NCBI RefSeq assembly: GCF_024718545.1
Contig: NZ_JAMXDB010000020.1
Coordinates: forward strand, 1-32,597
DNA length: 32,597 nt
Reading direction: 5' to 3'
DNA from: Weissella fangxianensis
Lineage (GTDB): Bacteria > Bacillota > Bacilli > Lactobacillales > Lactobacillaceae
The notes under the pieces were generated by a model that did no database searches, was not told the origin of the DNA, and worked only from the letters and a program-made list of their open reading frames with translations. The translations under genes and the position numbers were made by a program. Below are positions 24,775 to 32,597 of the stretch, piece by piece (positions within the stretch are counted from its first letter, which is position 1; every line of letters begins with the position of its first letter).

Positions 24775-24803
24775 ATGATATGATGTAAACCTTGTTCTGT
24801 CAA
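24775..24803 (-). promoter_or_regulatory. Distal promoter of ldhD
   Basis: On the minus strand TTGACA (24798-24803), 17 bases, TATCAT (24775-24780). It gives a leader of about 225 bases before ATG 24543. A cre-like site abuts the -35. The rest of the 584-base spacer (24821-25010) shows no convincing gene. Confidence 0.65.
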
Positions 24804-24805
24804 TA

Positions 24806-24820
24806 AAGAAAGCGCTTACT
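24806..24820. promoter_or_regulatory. cre-like site next to the distal ldhD promoter
   Basis: AAGAAAGCGCTTACT fits WTGNAANCGNWNNCW with one mismatch. It lies immediately upstream of the -35, where CcpA can activate as in known activated promoters. Confidence 0.5.
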
Positions 24821-25012
24821 AAAAAGTTTGTGAAATTAACGTCCGTTCGTCAATTACAAAACACATGATAACCTTTTCATCTTTAAAAATCGTCTAAGAG
24901 CTCATGCCGTCACATATTAACTATATCAATTGTCCCCTGTAACAATCACATTACGAAACATTCCTAACCCTCTCTCGGTTAACGGTTTCTAAATAATCGG
25001 CTAGATATACAC

Positions 25013-25054
25013 AAAAAATACCGATAACTAATTATGAAAAATTAGCTATCGGTA
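25013..25054 (-). terminator. Terminator of clpP
   Basis: On the minus strand TACCGATAGCTAATT pairs with AATTAGTTATCGGTA with one G-U type pair, followed by six Ts. It is about 73 bases beyond the stop codon. Confidence 0.85.
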
Positions 25055-25127
25055 CTAAATATTTCAAACCTATCCTTAAGGAAAGATTCTAATTACTAAT
25101 ATTAAATTTTACACTAAGAGCCATTTT

Positions 25128-25721
25128 TTATGACTTATCCTTAGCACTAGTCATAATCTTATCAATCAAGCCATACTCAAGTGACTCTTCAGCATCTAGC
25201 CAGTGATCACGTTCAGTATCCTTTTCAACTTCTTCAAATGGTCGACCAGTATTGTCCGCCAAAATTTGGTTCAACTTCTTACGAGTCTTCAAAATTTCTT
25301 TGGCAGCAATGGCAATTTCAGTTTGTTGTCCTTGCGCACCACCTGATGGTTGGTGAATCATAAACTGTGAATTAGGCAAAATGAATCGCTTACCCTTAGC
25401 ACCTGAAGATGCTAAGACAGAAGCCATTGATGCTGCCAGTCCAATTGTAATTGTTTGAACATCAGCACTAATGAAATTCATCGTGTCATAAATAGCCATA
25501 CCAGCATTAACTTCTCCACCTGGAGAATTGATATACATATAAATGTCCTTGTCTGGATCTTGGGCATCTAAGAATAGCAACTGTGCAATAATTGCGGTTG
25601 CCATTTGCGATTCAATTTCACCGTTAACCATAATTATACGGTCAATTAATAAACGTGAAAAAATATCATATGAACGCTCACCATGTGATGATTGTTCAAT
25701 AACATATGGAATTGGTGTCAT
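25128..25721 (-). CDS. clpP: ATP-dependent Clp protease proteolytic subunit
   Basis: ClpP forms the 14-mer serine protease chamber that works with Clp ATPases. The 197-residue protein has the catalytic Ser98 (GLAASMAS), His123 ([10 protein letters not shown]) and Asp172 (TERDHW), exactly the family positions. AGGAGG precedes ATG 25721. A CtsR-type box overlaps the -35 (25776-25792), so it is coregulated with the clpE gene. whiA ends 82 bases upstream without an evident terminator, so readthrough is possible. Confidence 0.97.
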   Translation of the reverse strand: MTPIPYVIEQSSHGERSYDIFSRLLIDRIIMVNGEIESQMATAIIAQLLFLDAQDPDKDIYMYINSPGGEVNAGMAIYDTMNFISADVQTITIGLAASMASVLASSGAKGKRFILPNSQFMIHQPSGGAQGQQTEIAIAAKEILKTRKKLNQILADNTGRPFEEVEKDTERDHWLDAEESLEYGLIDKIMTSAKDKS

Positions 25722-25763
25722 TTTTTATTTCCTCCTAGTGTTCAAAATCAAGAACATATTACC

Positions 25764-25792
25764 ATTTTATCATTTCGTCAAGAATGGTCAAA
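25764..25792 (-). promoter_or_regulatory. clpP promoter with CtsR operator
   Basis: On the minus strand TTGACC (25786-25791), 16 bases, TAAAAT (25764-25769). On the + strand CGTCAAG-AAT-GGTCAAA (25776-25792) matches the CtsR heptad pair, with two mismatches in the first heptad, and covers the -35. Confidence 0.8.
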
Positions 25793-25802
25793 CCCTATTT
25801 AA

Positions 25803-26774
25803 CTAATTATCATTTCCTCGTTGCAGCTCTTTTGGAATTTGTCCTGTGTCTCTGATTTCATCAGCCATTTTTGTTAATTTTCGTAAACGATGATTAACAC
25901 CGGATTTCGAAATTTCACCTGATGGCACATACTTTCCGAGTGCTGACAACGGATCTTCACGATGCGCTAAGCGAACTTCAGCAATTTCACGTAGTTTCTC
26001 TGGGAAACGTCCCAACCCAATTTCTTCATCTAAAAACAAAATATCATCAATTTGTTTTTGACTCGCATTAACTGTTTTATCCAAATTCGCATTTTCAGCA
26101 TTGACCAACCGATTAACGGAATTACGCATATCACGAATAATGCGTACATCTTCCATACGAAACATTGCATTTGTTGCACCGATAACTTTCATCATGTCAC
26201 CAATTTTTTCAGCTTCCTTCAAGTACACGATGAATCCTGAACGGCGTTCAACCACTTTAGCATTCAAATCAAATCGGTTCATTAGATTTGATAACTGCGT
26301 AGCTTGTTCTTCATATAAAGAATATATCTCTAAATGATAACGGCTAGTTTCTGGGTTATTCACCGAACCAGCAGCCAAAAAAGCCCCACGTAGATAAGAA
26401 CGTGCTTTGCCTTCTGGCTCTAGCCACTCATCAGGAACAGTCGGTAGTAATTCGAATCCTTCAAAGATATGCAAATCATCAAGTAATTCGTTAACACCTT
26501 TCGTAATACGAACGACATACAAATTATTTTTCTTCAATTTCATTTGACGACGAACAGAAATTTCGGATGGCAAACGATAGAATTTTTGCAATAACCCCAA
26601 AATCCGTCGTGCCGTGGCCGCATTTTCGGTTTGCACATTAAGGGTGAAATGCTGATTCTTCAATCCCAATGAGCCATTCATCCGTAACAAAGCAGATAAT
26701 TCAGCCTTTGCATTATCTGGATTACTAATTTCCAAGGTGGTTAATTCTTTTTTAACATCACTCGCAAATGACAT
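25803..26774 (-). CDS. whiA: WhiA-family DNA-binding protein
   Basis: WhiA has an N-terminal LAGLIDADG-like domain ([24 protein letters not shown]) and a C-terminal helix-turn-helix ([23 protein letters not shown]). In Streptomyces it governs sporulation genes; in Firmicutes it affects cell division and chromosome segregation. The 323-residue length is standard. ATG 26774 is chosen because GGGAGG lies eight bases upstream; the GTG at 26783 overlaps the ribosome site. It is last in the rapZ-yvcK-whiA series (gap to yvcK 30 bases), the usual Firmicutes order. Confidence 0.95.
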   Translation of the reverse strand: MSFASDVKKELTTLEISNPDNAKAELSALLRMNGSLGLKNQHFTLNVQTENAATARRILGLLQKFYRLPSEISVRRQMKLKKNNLYVVRITKGVNELLDDLHIFEGFELLPTVPDEWLEPEGKARSYLRGAFLAAGSVNNPETSRYHLEIYSLYEEQATQLSNLMNRFDLNAKVVERRSGFIVYLKEAEKIGDMMKVIGATNAMFRMEDVRIIRDMRNSVNRLVNAENANLDKTVNASQKQIDDILFLDEEIGLGRFPEKLREIAEVRLAHREDPLSALGKYVPSGEISKSGVNHRLRKLTKMADEIRDTGQIPKELQRGNDN

Positions 26775-26804
26775 TAATGCCACCTCCCACTATATTTATT
26801 CCAA

Positions 26805-27800
26805 TTAATTTGTCGCTAATTGCATAATTAATTGTGCGACAGCATCCCCATCATGGAACGCCCCTTCATCTCGTAAAGCTAATAGGTCGCCCAAAACCGG
26901 TTCAGCTCCTAATTCTTGCACAGATTCTGGATCTGAATGTACTTGATATGAAATTTCATTCCAACGTTGCCAATCAATATAATCGTCAGGAACCTTACCA
27001 GTATTCATAATCACAGCATCTACGATACGTTCCCCAACATGTTTATTGATTGCATTCACATGATCTGCGTCCGTAAAATTATCTGTTTCCCCTTTTTGGG
27101 TCATGATATTAGCAATATACACAACCTTAGCACGGGTTGAACGTAACGCCTCTGCTACATTGGGCACCATTAAATTAGGTAGTACACTCGTAAACAAGCT
27201 ACCTGGACCAAGCACAACCACATCTGCTTCTAAAATGGCATTGATAACTTGGCTAGGTGACTGCACAATATGCGTAGCCGGTTCTTCTTGAGCAGTGACC
27301 CAGATATGATCAATAGCTTTATGAGCAGCCGTGATTTCAGCTTCGCCCGCTAACTCTGTCCCATCCGAGAAACTCGCATGCAATACCAGTGGTTCATTTG
27401 CCACCGGATACACATGGCCACGAACTTGCATAATTTTTGTTAGTAGTTGTATCCCATCAAAAATATCATGTTCTTTTTCTGCCATTGCCGCAATAATCAA
27501 ATTTCCTAAAGAATGATGGGCAAGCATATCATCTTCGGGTTTAAAACGATACTGGAAAATATCCAATAAACTGGTTGGTAACTCCGATAATGTCGCCACC
27601 ACATTACGGATATCTCCAGGTGGTACCATTTTTAGATAATGGCGTAATGTCCCCGAAGAACCACCATCATCAGCGACCGTAATAATTGCTGTTAAATCGT
27701 TCTCATATTTCTTTAAACCATTTAACACGACCGGTTGACCAGAGCCGCCACCAATCACAACTATTTTCGGTACACGCTTAACTGTATATTTTTCTGTCAT
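26805..27800 (-). CDS. yvcK: YvcK/GlmR-family protein (CofD-like)
   Basis: This 331-residue protein has a CofD-like Rossmann fold with KIVVIGGGSGQPVVLNGLKKYENDLTAIITVADDGGSSGTLR at the start, split here as a nucleotide-sugar-binding glycine loop and the acidic DDGGSSG motif. B. subtilis YvcK/GlmR binds UDP-GlcNAc and supports cell-wall precursor supply and shape under gluconeogenic conditions. ATG 27800 overlaps the rapZ stop in the sequence ATGA, so translation is coupled. It is part of rapZ-yvcK-whiA. Confidence 0.95.
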   Translation of the reverse strand: MTEKYTVKRVPKIVVIGGGSGQPVVLNGLKKYENDLTAIITVADDGGSSGTLRHYLKMVPPGDIRNVVATLSELPTSLLDIFQYRFKPEDDMLAHHSLGNLIIAAMAEKEHDIFDGIQLLTKIMQVRGHVYPVANEPLVLHASFSDGTELAGEAEITAAHKAIDHIWVTAQEEPATHIVQSPSQVINAILEADVVVLGPGSLFTSVLPNLMVPNVAEALRSTRAKVVYIANIMTQKGETDNFTDADHVNAINKHVGERIVDAVIMNTGKVPDDYIDWQRWNEISYQVHSDPESVQELGAEPVLGDLLALRDEGAFHDGDAVAQLIMQLATN

Positions 27801-28690
27801 GACCGGTTAGTGCTCTCCTTTCGGCGTTCAATATCACGATGGCTCTCATTGACCACCCAGTCTCCGGACAAGTCCTCATGTAACCGATGGGCAAATGCAA
27901 CCGAACGATGCTGCCCACCTGTACAACCGAAAGCAATCGTCAAGGTACTTTTACCTTCAGCCTTATACCTTGGTAATAGCCATTTAATTTGCTCACTAAC
28001 CCGTTGGTAGAACTCCTTTGCATCATCTGTTTGCCAAACGTATTTAGCTACAGACTCATCCAACCCGGTTAGTTGACGTAAATCTTCTTTATAATAGGGA
28101 TTAGGTAAGAAGCGAACGTCAAATACTAAATCAGCATCCACTGCAATACCATACTTAAAGCCAAAACTCATTACCTGAATGGCAAACGTACCCGCTTGGT
28201 CTTTTTCGGAACCAAAATGTGCTTGAATATAATTTCGCAATTGTCTAGGTGCATAATCATCCGTATGAATAATTTCACTCGCTAAGTCACGAATGCCAGC
28301 TAGTTGTTCTCTTTCTAGTTGAATACCATATAAAGTACCACCTTCACCAGATAAGGGATGTGAACGGCGCGTTTCTTTATAACGGGCCACTAATTCACCA
28401 TCAGAAGCATCGATATAAACGATCTTCATATCATATTTGTCATAACTGTTTTTTCTTAATTGACGAACTTCATGATCCAGGTCCTCAAAAAAACTTTGTG
28501 ATCGTAGATCAATCATAACTGCTGCACGTTGAATCGTGTCTTCATCCGAAATCATTTGCCAAAACTTGGGTAACATTGCAGGTGGCAAATTCTGCACGGT
28601 AAAATAACCAAGATCTTCAAATGCCTGAATGGCAACCGTTTTACCAGCACCACTCATACCAGTGACAATAATTAATTCTTTCTTGCTCAT
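27797..28690 (-). CDS. rapZ: RapZ/YvcJ-family nucleotide-binding protein
   Basis: This 297-residue P-loop protein has Walker A GMSGAGKT (11-18) and the C-terminal RapZ domain (FGCTGGQHRSVAFAHRL). In E. coli RapZ guides RNase E to the GlmZ sRNA that controls GlcN6P synthase; in Firmicutes (YvcJ) it hydrolyses GTP and affects competence, with no GlmZ known. GGAGGG precedes ATG 28690. It is the first gene of the operon, and an extended -10 (TGATACAAT) lies upstream at 28722-28730 on the minus strand. Confidence 0.95.
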   Translation of the reverse strand: MSKKELIIVTGMSGAGKTVAIQAFEDLGYFTVQNLPPAMLPKFWQMISDEDTIQRAAVMIDLRSQSFFEDLDHEVRQLRKNSYDKYDMKIVYIDASDGELVARYKETRRSHPLSGEGGTLYGIQLEREQLAGIRDLASEIIHTDDYAPRQLRNYIQAHFGSEKDQAGTFAIQVMSFGFKYGIAVDADLVFDVRFLPNPYYKEDLRQLTGLDESVAKYVWQTDDAKEFYQRVSEQIKWLLPRYKAEGKSTLTIAFGCTGGQHRSVAFAHRLHEDLSGDWVVNESHRDIERRKESTNRS

Positions 28691-28721
28691 TTGGCTGCCC
28701 TCCTCTTAATTTGTCTTATCC

Positions 28722-28730
28722 ATTGTATCA
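28722..28730 (-). promoter_or_regulatory. Extended -10 promoter of rapZ operon
   Basis: On the minus strand TGATACAAT (TG-N-TACAAT). The -35 region is poor, which is acceptable for an extended -10. The rapZ ATG lies about 32 bases downstream. Confidence 0.5.
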
Positions 28731-28827
28731 TCTTTAAGATACACCCGGTTATCTCATGAATGAAAAAGAAAATGTTCAAAGGACCATTTTAGAAACAATC
28801 TATTCCGTACTTTATACCACTTTTAGC

Positions 28828-28861
28828 AAAAAGGCTGGAACATTTTCTCTTGTTCCAGCCT
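28828..28861 (-). terminator. Terminator of the 39-residue protein gene
   Basis: AGGCTGGAACA and TGTTCCAGCCT form a perfect 11-pair stem around an eight-base loop; on the minus strand five Ts follow. It shares the GGAACA core with hairpins at 6580 and 22264. Confidence 0.88.
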
Positions 28862-28871
28862 GCTAATATAT

Positions 28872-28991
28872 TTACTTTCTATTTGTTTGATGACTTGCTT
28901 CATGCAAGACTTTCAACGCACGCTTGCGAGTCTTAATATTAGGGCTCTTCATTTTACGTCGAGCTGATGCAACATCCAATTTTTCTGCCAT
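28872..28991 (-). CDS. Small basic protein, possible metal-homeostasis family
   Basis: The 39-residue product (MAEKLDVASARRKMKSPN, then IKTRKRALKVLHEASHQTNRK) is strongly basic and helical. It resembles short proteins of lactic acid bacteria that databases label putative metal homeostasis protein; the role is not demonstrated as far as I know. AGAGGT precedes ATG 28991. A promoter (TTGCAA, 17 bases, TATACT; 29035-29063, minus) lies just after the uvrA stop, and a strong terminator follows, so the gene is real and separately expressed. The family link is from memory. Confidence 0.75.
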   Translation of the reverse strand: MAEKLDVASARRKMKSPNIKTRKRALKVLHEASHQTNRK

Positions 28992-29034
28992 GATCGTTAC
29001 CTCTCAATACGTCATTTTTAACTTACAAAATATA

Positions 29035-29063
29035 AGTATACGTACCCTGTTTTAAAATTGCAA
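29035..29063 (-). promoter_or_regulatory. Promoter of the 39-residue protein gene
   Basis: On the minus strand TTGCAA (29058-29063), 17 bases, TATACT (29035-29040). Confidence 0.65.
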
Positions 29064-29070
29064 GCATCCA

Positions 29071-31926
29071 CTACTTTGTATCATTGGCGCGTTGTCGATC
29101 ACGTGCCATAATTGGTCCTAAATATTGCCCCGTATACGAACCAGGCGTCGCAGCAATTTGTTCAGGTGTCCCGGTCACTAGAATATCACCACCACCTTCA
29201 CCACCTTCTGGTCCCATATCGATTAACCAGTCAGCAGTTTTAATAACGTCCAGATTGTGTTCAATAATCAAAACTGAATTACCGCCATCAACTAATCGCT
29301 GCAAAACATCTAACAATCTTGAAATATCAGCAACATGTAACCCAGTCGTTGGCTCATCTAGAATATAAAAAGTTTTACCAGTTGAACGACGTTGTAATTC
29401 AGAAGCCAACTTCATTCGTTGCGCTTCACCACCTGACAAAGTTGTTGCTGATTGTCCTAACTTCACATACCCTAAGCCAACGTCAACCATTGTTTGTAAC
29501 TTACGACGAATCTTAGGAATTGCCGCAAAGAAGTCAACCGCTTGTTCAGCAGTAAGATTTAAGACATCGGCAATGGTCAAACCACGATAAGTGACTTCAA
29601 GGGTTTCCGAATTATAGCGTGTACCACCACACACTTCACAAGTAACGTACACATCAGGCAAAAAGTTCATTTCAATCTTAATGACCCCATCACCTTTACA
29701 TGCTTCACAACGTCCTCCCTTAGTATTGAAAGAGAAGCGTCCCTTCTTGTAACCACGCATTTTTGCTTCATTAGTCTGAGCAAACAATGCTCGAATATCG
29801 TCAAAGACACCTGTATAAGTGGCTGGATTCGAACGCGGCGTCCGGCCAATTGGACTTTGATCAATATCAACAATCTTATCAATATTCTCATAACCCGTTA
29901 TGTGACGATACTTACCTGGTTTTTCTGAGTTATGATTAAGTTCCATTTTCAAAGCACGTTTAAGAATCGTGTTAACTAATGTTGACTTACCTGATCCTGA
30001 AACACCGGTCACCACGGTAAATTTTCCTAGTGGGAAATCCACTTTGATATTCTTTAGATTATTTTCCGCAGCCCCTGAAATCGTTATTTTCTGACCATTT
30101 CCTTGACGACGACTATCAGGAACGGGAATAAACTTTTTACCAGCAAGATATTGTCCAGTCAATGATTGGGAGTTCTTCTCAATCTCATCTGGCGTACCTG
30201 TGGCCATAATTTCACCACCATGTTCACCAGCCCCTGGTCCGACATCAATAATATAATCGGCTGCCCGCATCGTATCTTCATCGTGTTCCACAACAATCAA
30301 TGTATTCCCTAAATCACGCATTTGCTGCAAAGAATGAATCAAACGGTCATTATCACGCTGATGCAAACCAATTGAAGGCTCATCTAAGACATACATGACA
30401 CCAGAAAGATTTGACCCAATCTGAGTTGCTAAACGAATTCGTTGGGCTTCACCACCAGATAACGTTCTAGCCGAACGTGATAGGGTCAAATATTCCAAGC
30501 CCACGTTTTTCAAGAAACGTAGCCGGTCTTTAATCTCCTTAACTATCGGTGCGGCAACTTCTTGATCTTGTTGACCAAATGAGAGTTGCTCGAAAAATGT
30601 CAATTCATGATCAATTGATTGTTCAGAAATCTGACCAATATTTTGGCCACCAACTTTAACGGACAAAGCCCCTTCATTTAAACGGTAACCGTGACAAGCT
30701 TGGCAAGTTAACTCATCCATATAACTACGCATTTGTTCACGAGTAAAGTCAGAATTTGATTCACGATAGCGTCGACTAATATTGTTCATAACACCTTCGA
30801 AGACAACATCTACATCACGTACACCACCAAAGTCATTCTCATAGTGGAAATGGAAAGTTTTCTCACCCGAACCATACAAGATGGTTTCACGCTGCTCATC
30901 CGTTAGTTCTTCAAAAGGAACATCCATCGGAATATTAACTGACTCTGCAAACTGTCGTAACATCTCTGGATAATATGATGATGAAATCGGATTCCAAGCA
31001 TCGATAGCACCTTCAGCTAAGGTTTTACTTTGGTCCGGCACGACACGGTCAATATCCACCTCTAATGTGATTCCTAAACCACCACAGACTGGACAAGCAC
31101 CAAGTGGCGCATTAAATGAAAACAGTTGGGGTTCAAGCTTACCAACTGCAAAGTTTTTCAGCGGACCAGTATAGTGATCTGAATACGTCAGTTGTTGCTC
31201 TTCACCTCTCACGACGTCGACTGTCACAAGTCCTTCCGCTAAACGCATGGCAGATTCAAAAGACTCAAAGAGACGGGCACGCGAACTATCACGTAGGATA
31301 ATGCGATCAACAACAATGGCAATATCATGGTATTTATTTTTGTTTAGCTCAATATCATCAGTAACTTCATGCATTTCACCGTCAACAATGAAACGAACAA
31401 ACCCTTCTTTTTGAATTCGCTCAAATGCCGTTGCATGTGACCCACGCTTATGGCGAATTATTGGTGCCAGGATTTGCAATCGACTACCTTCAGGCAAACG
31501 TTCTGACAGGTCATTCAACATTTGGTCGATGGATTTTTTTACGATTGTGCCATCTGCTGCGGCATCAGGTTGGCCGACACGGGCAAACAATAGACGATAG
31601 TAATCATTAATTTCTGTCACCGTCCCCACCGTTGATCGCGGATTCTTGGAAGTTGTCTTTTGATCAATTGAAATAGCCGGACTCAAACCATCGATTGCAT
31701 CAACGTCTGGTTTATCCATTTGCCCTAAAAATTGACGAGCATATGCTGATAAACTTTCAACATACCGTCTTTGTCCCTCAGCGTATAATGTATCGAATGC
31801 TAGTGAACTCTTCCCAGAACCTGATAGTCCTGTCATGACAATAAACTTGTCTCTTGGAATATCTACATCTACGTTCTTTAAATTATGAGCGCGCGCGCCA
31901 TGAATTTTTATCCAATCATTGACCAT
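29071..31926 (-). CDS. uvrA: Excinuclease ABC subunit A
   Basis: UvrA recognises bulky DNA lesions and loads UvrB in nucleotide excision repair. The 951-residue protein carries two ABC ATPase modules: Walker [13 protein letters not shown] near residue 33 with CPVCGG zinc finger and [12 protein letters not shown], then [12 protein letters not shown], the second zinc finger (CEACKGDG...CEVCGG) and [22 protein letters not shown] precedes ATG 31926. uvrB, usually next to uvrA in Firmicutes, is not on either side here, and the gene downstream is the 39-residue protein. No clear LexA or HdiR box was found upstream. Confidence 0.97.
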   Translation of the reverse strand: MVNDWIKIHGARAHNLKNVDVDIPRDKFIVMTGLSGSGKSSLAFDTLYAEGQRRYVESLSAYARQFLGQMDKPDVDAIDGLSPAISIDQKTTSKNPRSTVGTVTEINDYYRLLFARVGQPDAAADGTIVKKSIDQMLNDLSERLPEGSRLQILAPIIRHKRGSHATAFERIQKEGFVRFIVDGEMHEVTDDIELNKNKYHDIAIVVDRIILRDSSRARLFESFESAMRLAEGLVTVDVVRGEEQQLTYSDHYTGPLKNFAVGKLEPQLFSFNAPLGACPVCGGLGITLEVDIDRVVPDQSKTLAEGAIDAWNPISSSYYPEMLRQFAESVNIPMDVPFEELTDEQRETILYGSGEKTFHFHYENDFGGVRDVDVVFEGVMNNISRRYRESNSDFTREQMRSYMDELTCQACHGYRLNEGALSVKVGGQNIGQISEQSIDHELTFFEQLSFGQQDQEVAAPIVKEIKDRLRFLKNVGLEYLTLSRSARTLSGGEAQRIRLATQIGSNLSGVMYVLDEPSIGLHQRDNDRLIHSLQQMRDLGNTLIVVEHDEDTMRAADYIIDVGPGAGEHGGEIMATGTPDEIEKNSQSLTGQYLAGKKFIPVPDSRRQGNGQKITISGAAENNLKNIKVDFPLGKFTVVTGVSGSGKSTLVNTILKRALKMELNHNSEKPGKYRHITGYENIDKIVDIDQSPIGRTPRSNPATYTGVFDDIRALFAQTNEAKMRGYKKGRFSFNTKGGRCEACKGDGVIKIEMNFLPDVYVTCEVCGGTRYNSETLEVTYRGLTIADVLNLTAEQAVDFFAAIPKIRRKLQTMVDVGLGYVKLGQSATTLSGGEAQRMKLASELQRRSTGKTFYILDEPTTGLHVADISRLLDVLQRLVDGGNSVLIIEHNLDVIKTADWLIDMGPEGGEGGGDILVTGTPEQIAATPGSYTGQYLGPIMARDRQRANDTK

Positions 31927-32092
31927 AAAACGTCTCCTTTGATCTCAATTATGCTAATTGTATTATAACCCTTTTGACAACCACATTGTTAGTTAAAACT
32001 TAACAAAATGACAGAACGTTAATTTTAACAATATTTATCTTATAATTCGGCCTATTTTTTACCTTTTTTTGGTCACCCAATCTAATTTCACG

Positions 32093-32098
32093 TATAAT
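32093..32098 (+). promoter_or_regulatory. -10 box before the small membrane protein gene
   Basis: TATAAT lies in CACGTATAATGG, with a -35-like TGGTCA about 17 bases upstream. The start codon is about 37 bases downstream. Confidence 0.5.
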
Positions 32099-32134
32099 GG
32101 AGCATAGTATTTAACTATTGGAGGTTGTCAACTC

Positions 32135-32425
32135 ATGAATCACAAAGCTGCCAAAGCTTGGTCTTTACGCTGGATTGCGCAACACCTTGCATCACTCGTG
32201 TTATTGATTGGTGCTGTATTGGCTGCTGCAGCTGCTTTAACAGTGCTAGTTATTGCGGTTGAGGAAGTTATCGCACTTGTCTTTGCACAACGATTCATCA
32301 ACACTTATACCAATGTGTATGGCAACGCTTGGACAACGATTGCCTGGCACTTTGTTATCGTATTTTCACTGGTCACTTTCTGGTCAGCTGTTGATACGTT
32401 TATTCCAGAACCGACAGAAAAATAA
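32135..32425 (+). CDS. Small membrane protein of unknown function
   Basis: This 96-residue protein has two hydrophobic segments, about residues 19-51 (Leu/Ala/Val-rich, LASLVLLIGAVLAAAAAL then VLVIAVEEVIALVF) and 66-86 (TTIAWHFVIVFSLVTFWSAV). A short loop rich in Tyr/Asn/Thr lies between them. The N-terminus is basic (NHKAAKAWSLRW). No family recognised. TTGGAGG precedes ATG 32135 by about ten bases and a -10 box lies upstream, so expression is likely. It is divergent from uvrA and adjoins the IS3 end, with no terminator before it other than the IS hairpin. Confidence 0.72.
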   Translation: MNHKAAKAWSLRWIAQHLASLVLLIGAVLAAAAALTVLVIAVEEVIALVFAQRFINTYTNVYGNAWTTIAWHFVIVFSLVTFWSAVDTFIPEPTEK

Positions 32426-32480
32426 AATTAACAAGGGAACGTGCAGAAAAAGGCTTCAGTCTTCTCCCGCATGAACTGAA

Positions 32481-32520
32481 CCCCGTAAGTTGGAGTAATT
32501 TCCAAAACTTACGGGGTTTT
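32481..32520 (+). terminator. Hairpin between IS end and orfA
   Basis: CCCCGTAAGTT (32481-32491) pairs perfectly with AACTTACGGGG (32506-32516), and GGA/TCC adds pairs inside with a small bulge. TTTT follows. It could stop incoming transcription and cover the weak GGGG ribosome site of orfA. Confidence 0.65.
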
Positions 32521-32523
32521 ACT

Positions 32524-32597
32524 ATGTTTTCAAAAGAAGTACAAATTGAAGCTGTCACAATGTATCTACAAGGTATTCCGCCTTATAAAATACGGAA
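32524..32597 (+). CDS. IS3-family transposase orfA, N-terminal fragment
   Basis: The 24 visible residues (MFSKEVQIEAVTMYLQGI then PPYKIR) match the start of IS3-type OrfA proteins, where a short lead (F-x-K-E-x-K-x-x-A-V-x-x-Y-L-x-G) opens the helix-turn-helix. The gene continues beyond the window. There is no clear ribosome site other than GGGG at 32513-32516 inside the hairpin. Confidence 0.65.
   Translation, partial: MFSKEVQIEAVTMYLQGIPPYKIR

Larger units (their letters stand above)
32472..32597 (+). mobile_element. Left end of an IS3-family insertion sequence
   Basis: The right edge of the window enters an insertion sequence. A likely left terminal repeat starts near TGAACTGAACCCCG (about 32472), followed by a strong hairpin and the start of orfA. 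Exact end and target duplication cannot be fixed because the other end is outside the window. Confidence 0.55.

Noticed and set aside
24821-25010. Possible small gene (ATG with 11 codons after a purine-rich stretch near 24965) in the ldhD-clpP spacer
   Set aside because: Far too short and no similarity; the region has stops in all frames.
31927-32134. SOS box upstream of uvrA
   Set aside because: AGAACGTTAA at about 32014 resembles half of a site, but no full LexA or HdiR palindrome is present.

Overview
The window reads as a chromosomal segment of a lactic acid bacterium, most likely a Weissella or a close relative in the Leuconostocaceae group. The clearest pointer is the FemX-type peptidoglycan aminoacyltransferase at 1700-2716, which from memory is close to the well-studied Weissella viridescens FemX. 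The AT-rich intergenic DNA, GGAGG ribosome sites, CtsR, HrcA and CcpA type operators, D-lactate dehydrogenase and acetolactate/acetoin genes fit that picture. No database search was possible, so the genus is an inference.

Layout. Positions 1-218 are the right end of an ISL3-type insertion sequence (transposase tail plus terminal repeat). At 314-1606 lie an HD-domain protein and a SpoU-type RNA methyltransferase on the minus strand, divergent from femX (+). From 2800 to 16091 a long minus-strand series carries prfB, secA, gltX, a PIN/TRAM membrane protein (YacL-like), radA, dut, a small GNAT protein, a degenerate NlpC/P60-like protein, a secreted LysM-CHAP wall protein, and a ClpE-type chaperone controlled by both CIRCE and CtsR boxes. 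From 16302 to 21419, still on the minus strand, are an MDR oxidoreductase, acetolactate decarboxylase, acetolactate synthase, tRNA-Gln(CUG), a MarR regulator and a universal stress protein. Then come rpmF (+), a PTS_EIIC_2/PfoR-type membrane protein and D-lactate dehydrogenase with a long, structured upstream region. Positions 25128-28690 hold clpP and the conserved whiA, yvcK and rapZ cluster; 28872-28991 is a 39-residue basic protein, and uvrA follows at 29071-31926. The right end holds a small two-helix membrane protein (+) and the first 74 bases of an IS3-type orfA, so both window edges are insertion sequences.

Functional links. alsS and alsD divert pyruvate to acetoin, while D-lactate dehydrogenase reduces pyruvate to D-lactate; both promoter regions carry cre-like sites, which suggests shared carbon control. 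clpE and clpP share CtsR-type operators and can plausibly act as unfoldase and peptidase. femX, the LysM-CHAP protein and the rapZ-yvcK-whiA cluster relate to cell-wall synthesis, wall remodelling and division. Most of the window is conserved housekeeping sequence. The most unusual items are the NlpC/P60-like protein whose three expected catalytic positions all read Thr and whose N-terminus matches the neighbouring GNAT protein, a ClpE lacking its zinc finger, an RF2 gene without the programmed frameshift, and several palindromic or structured control regions.
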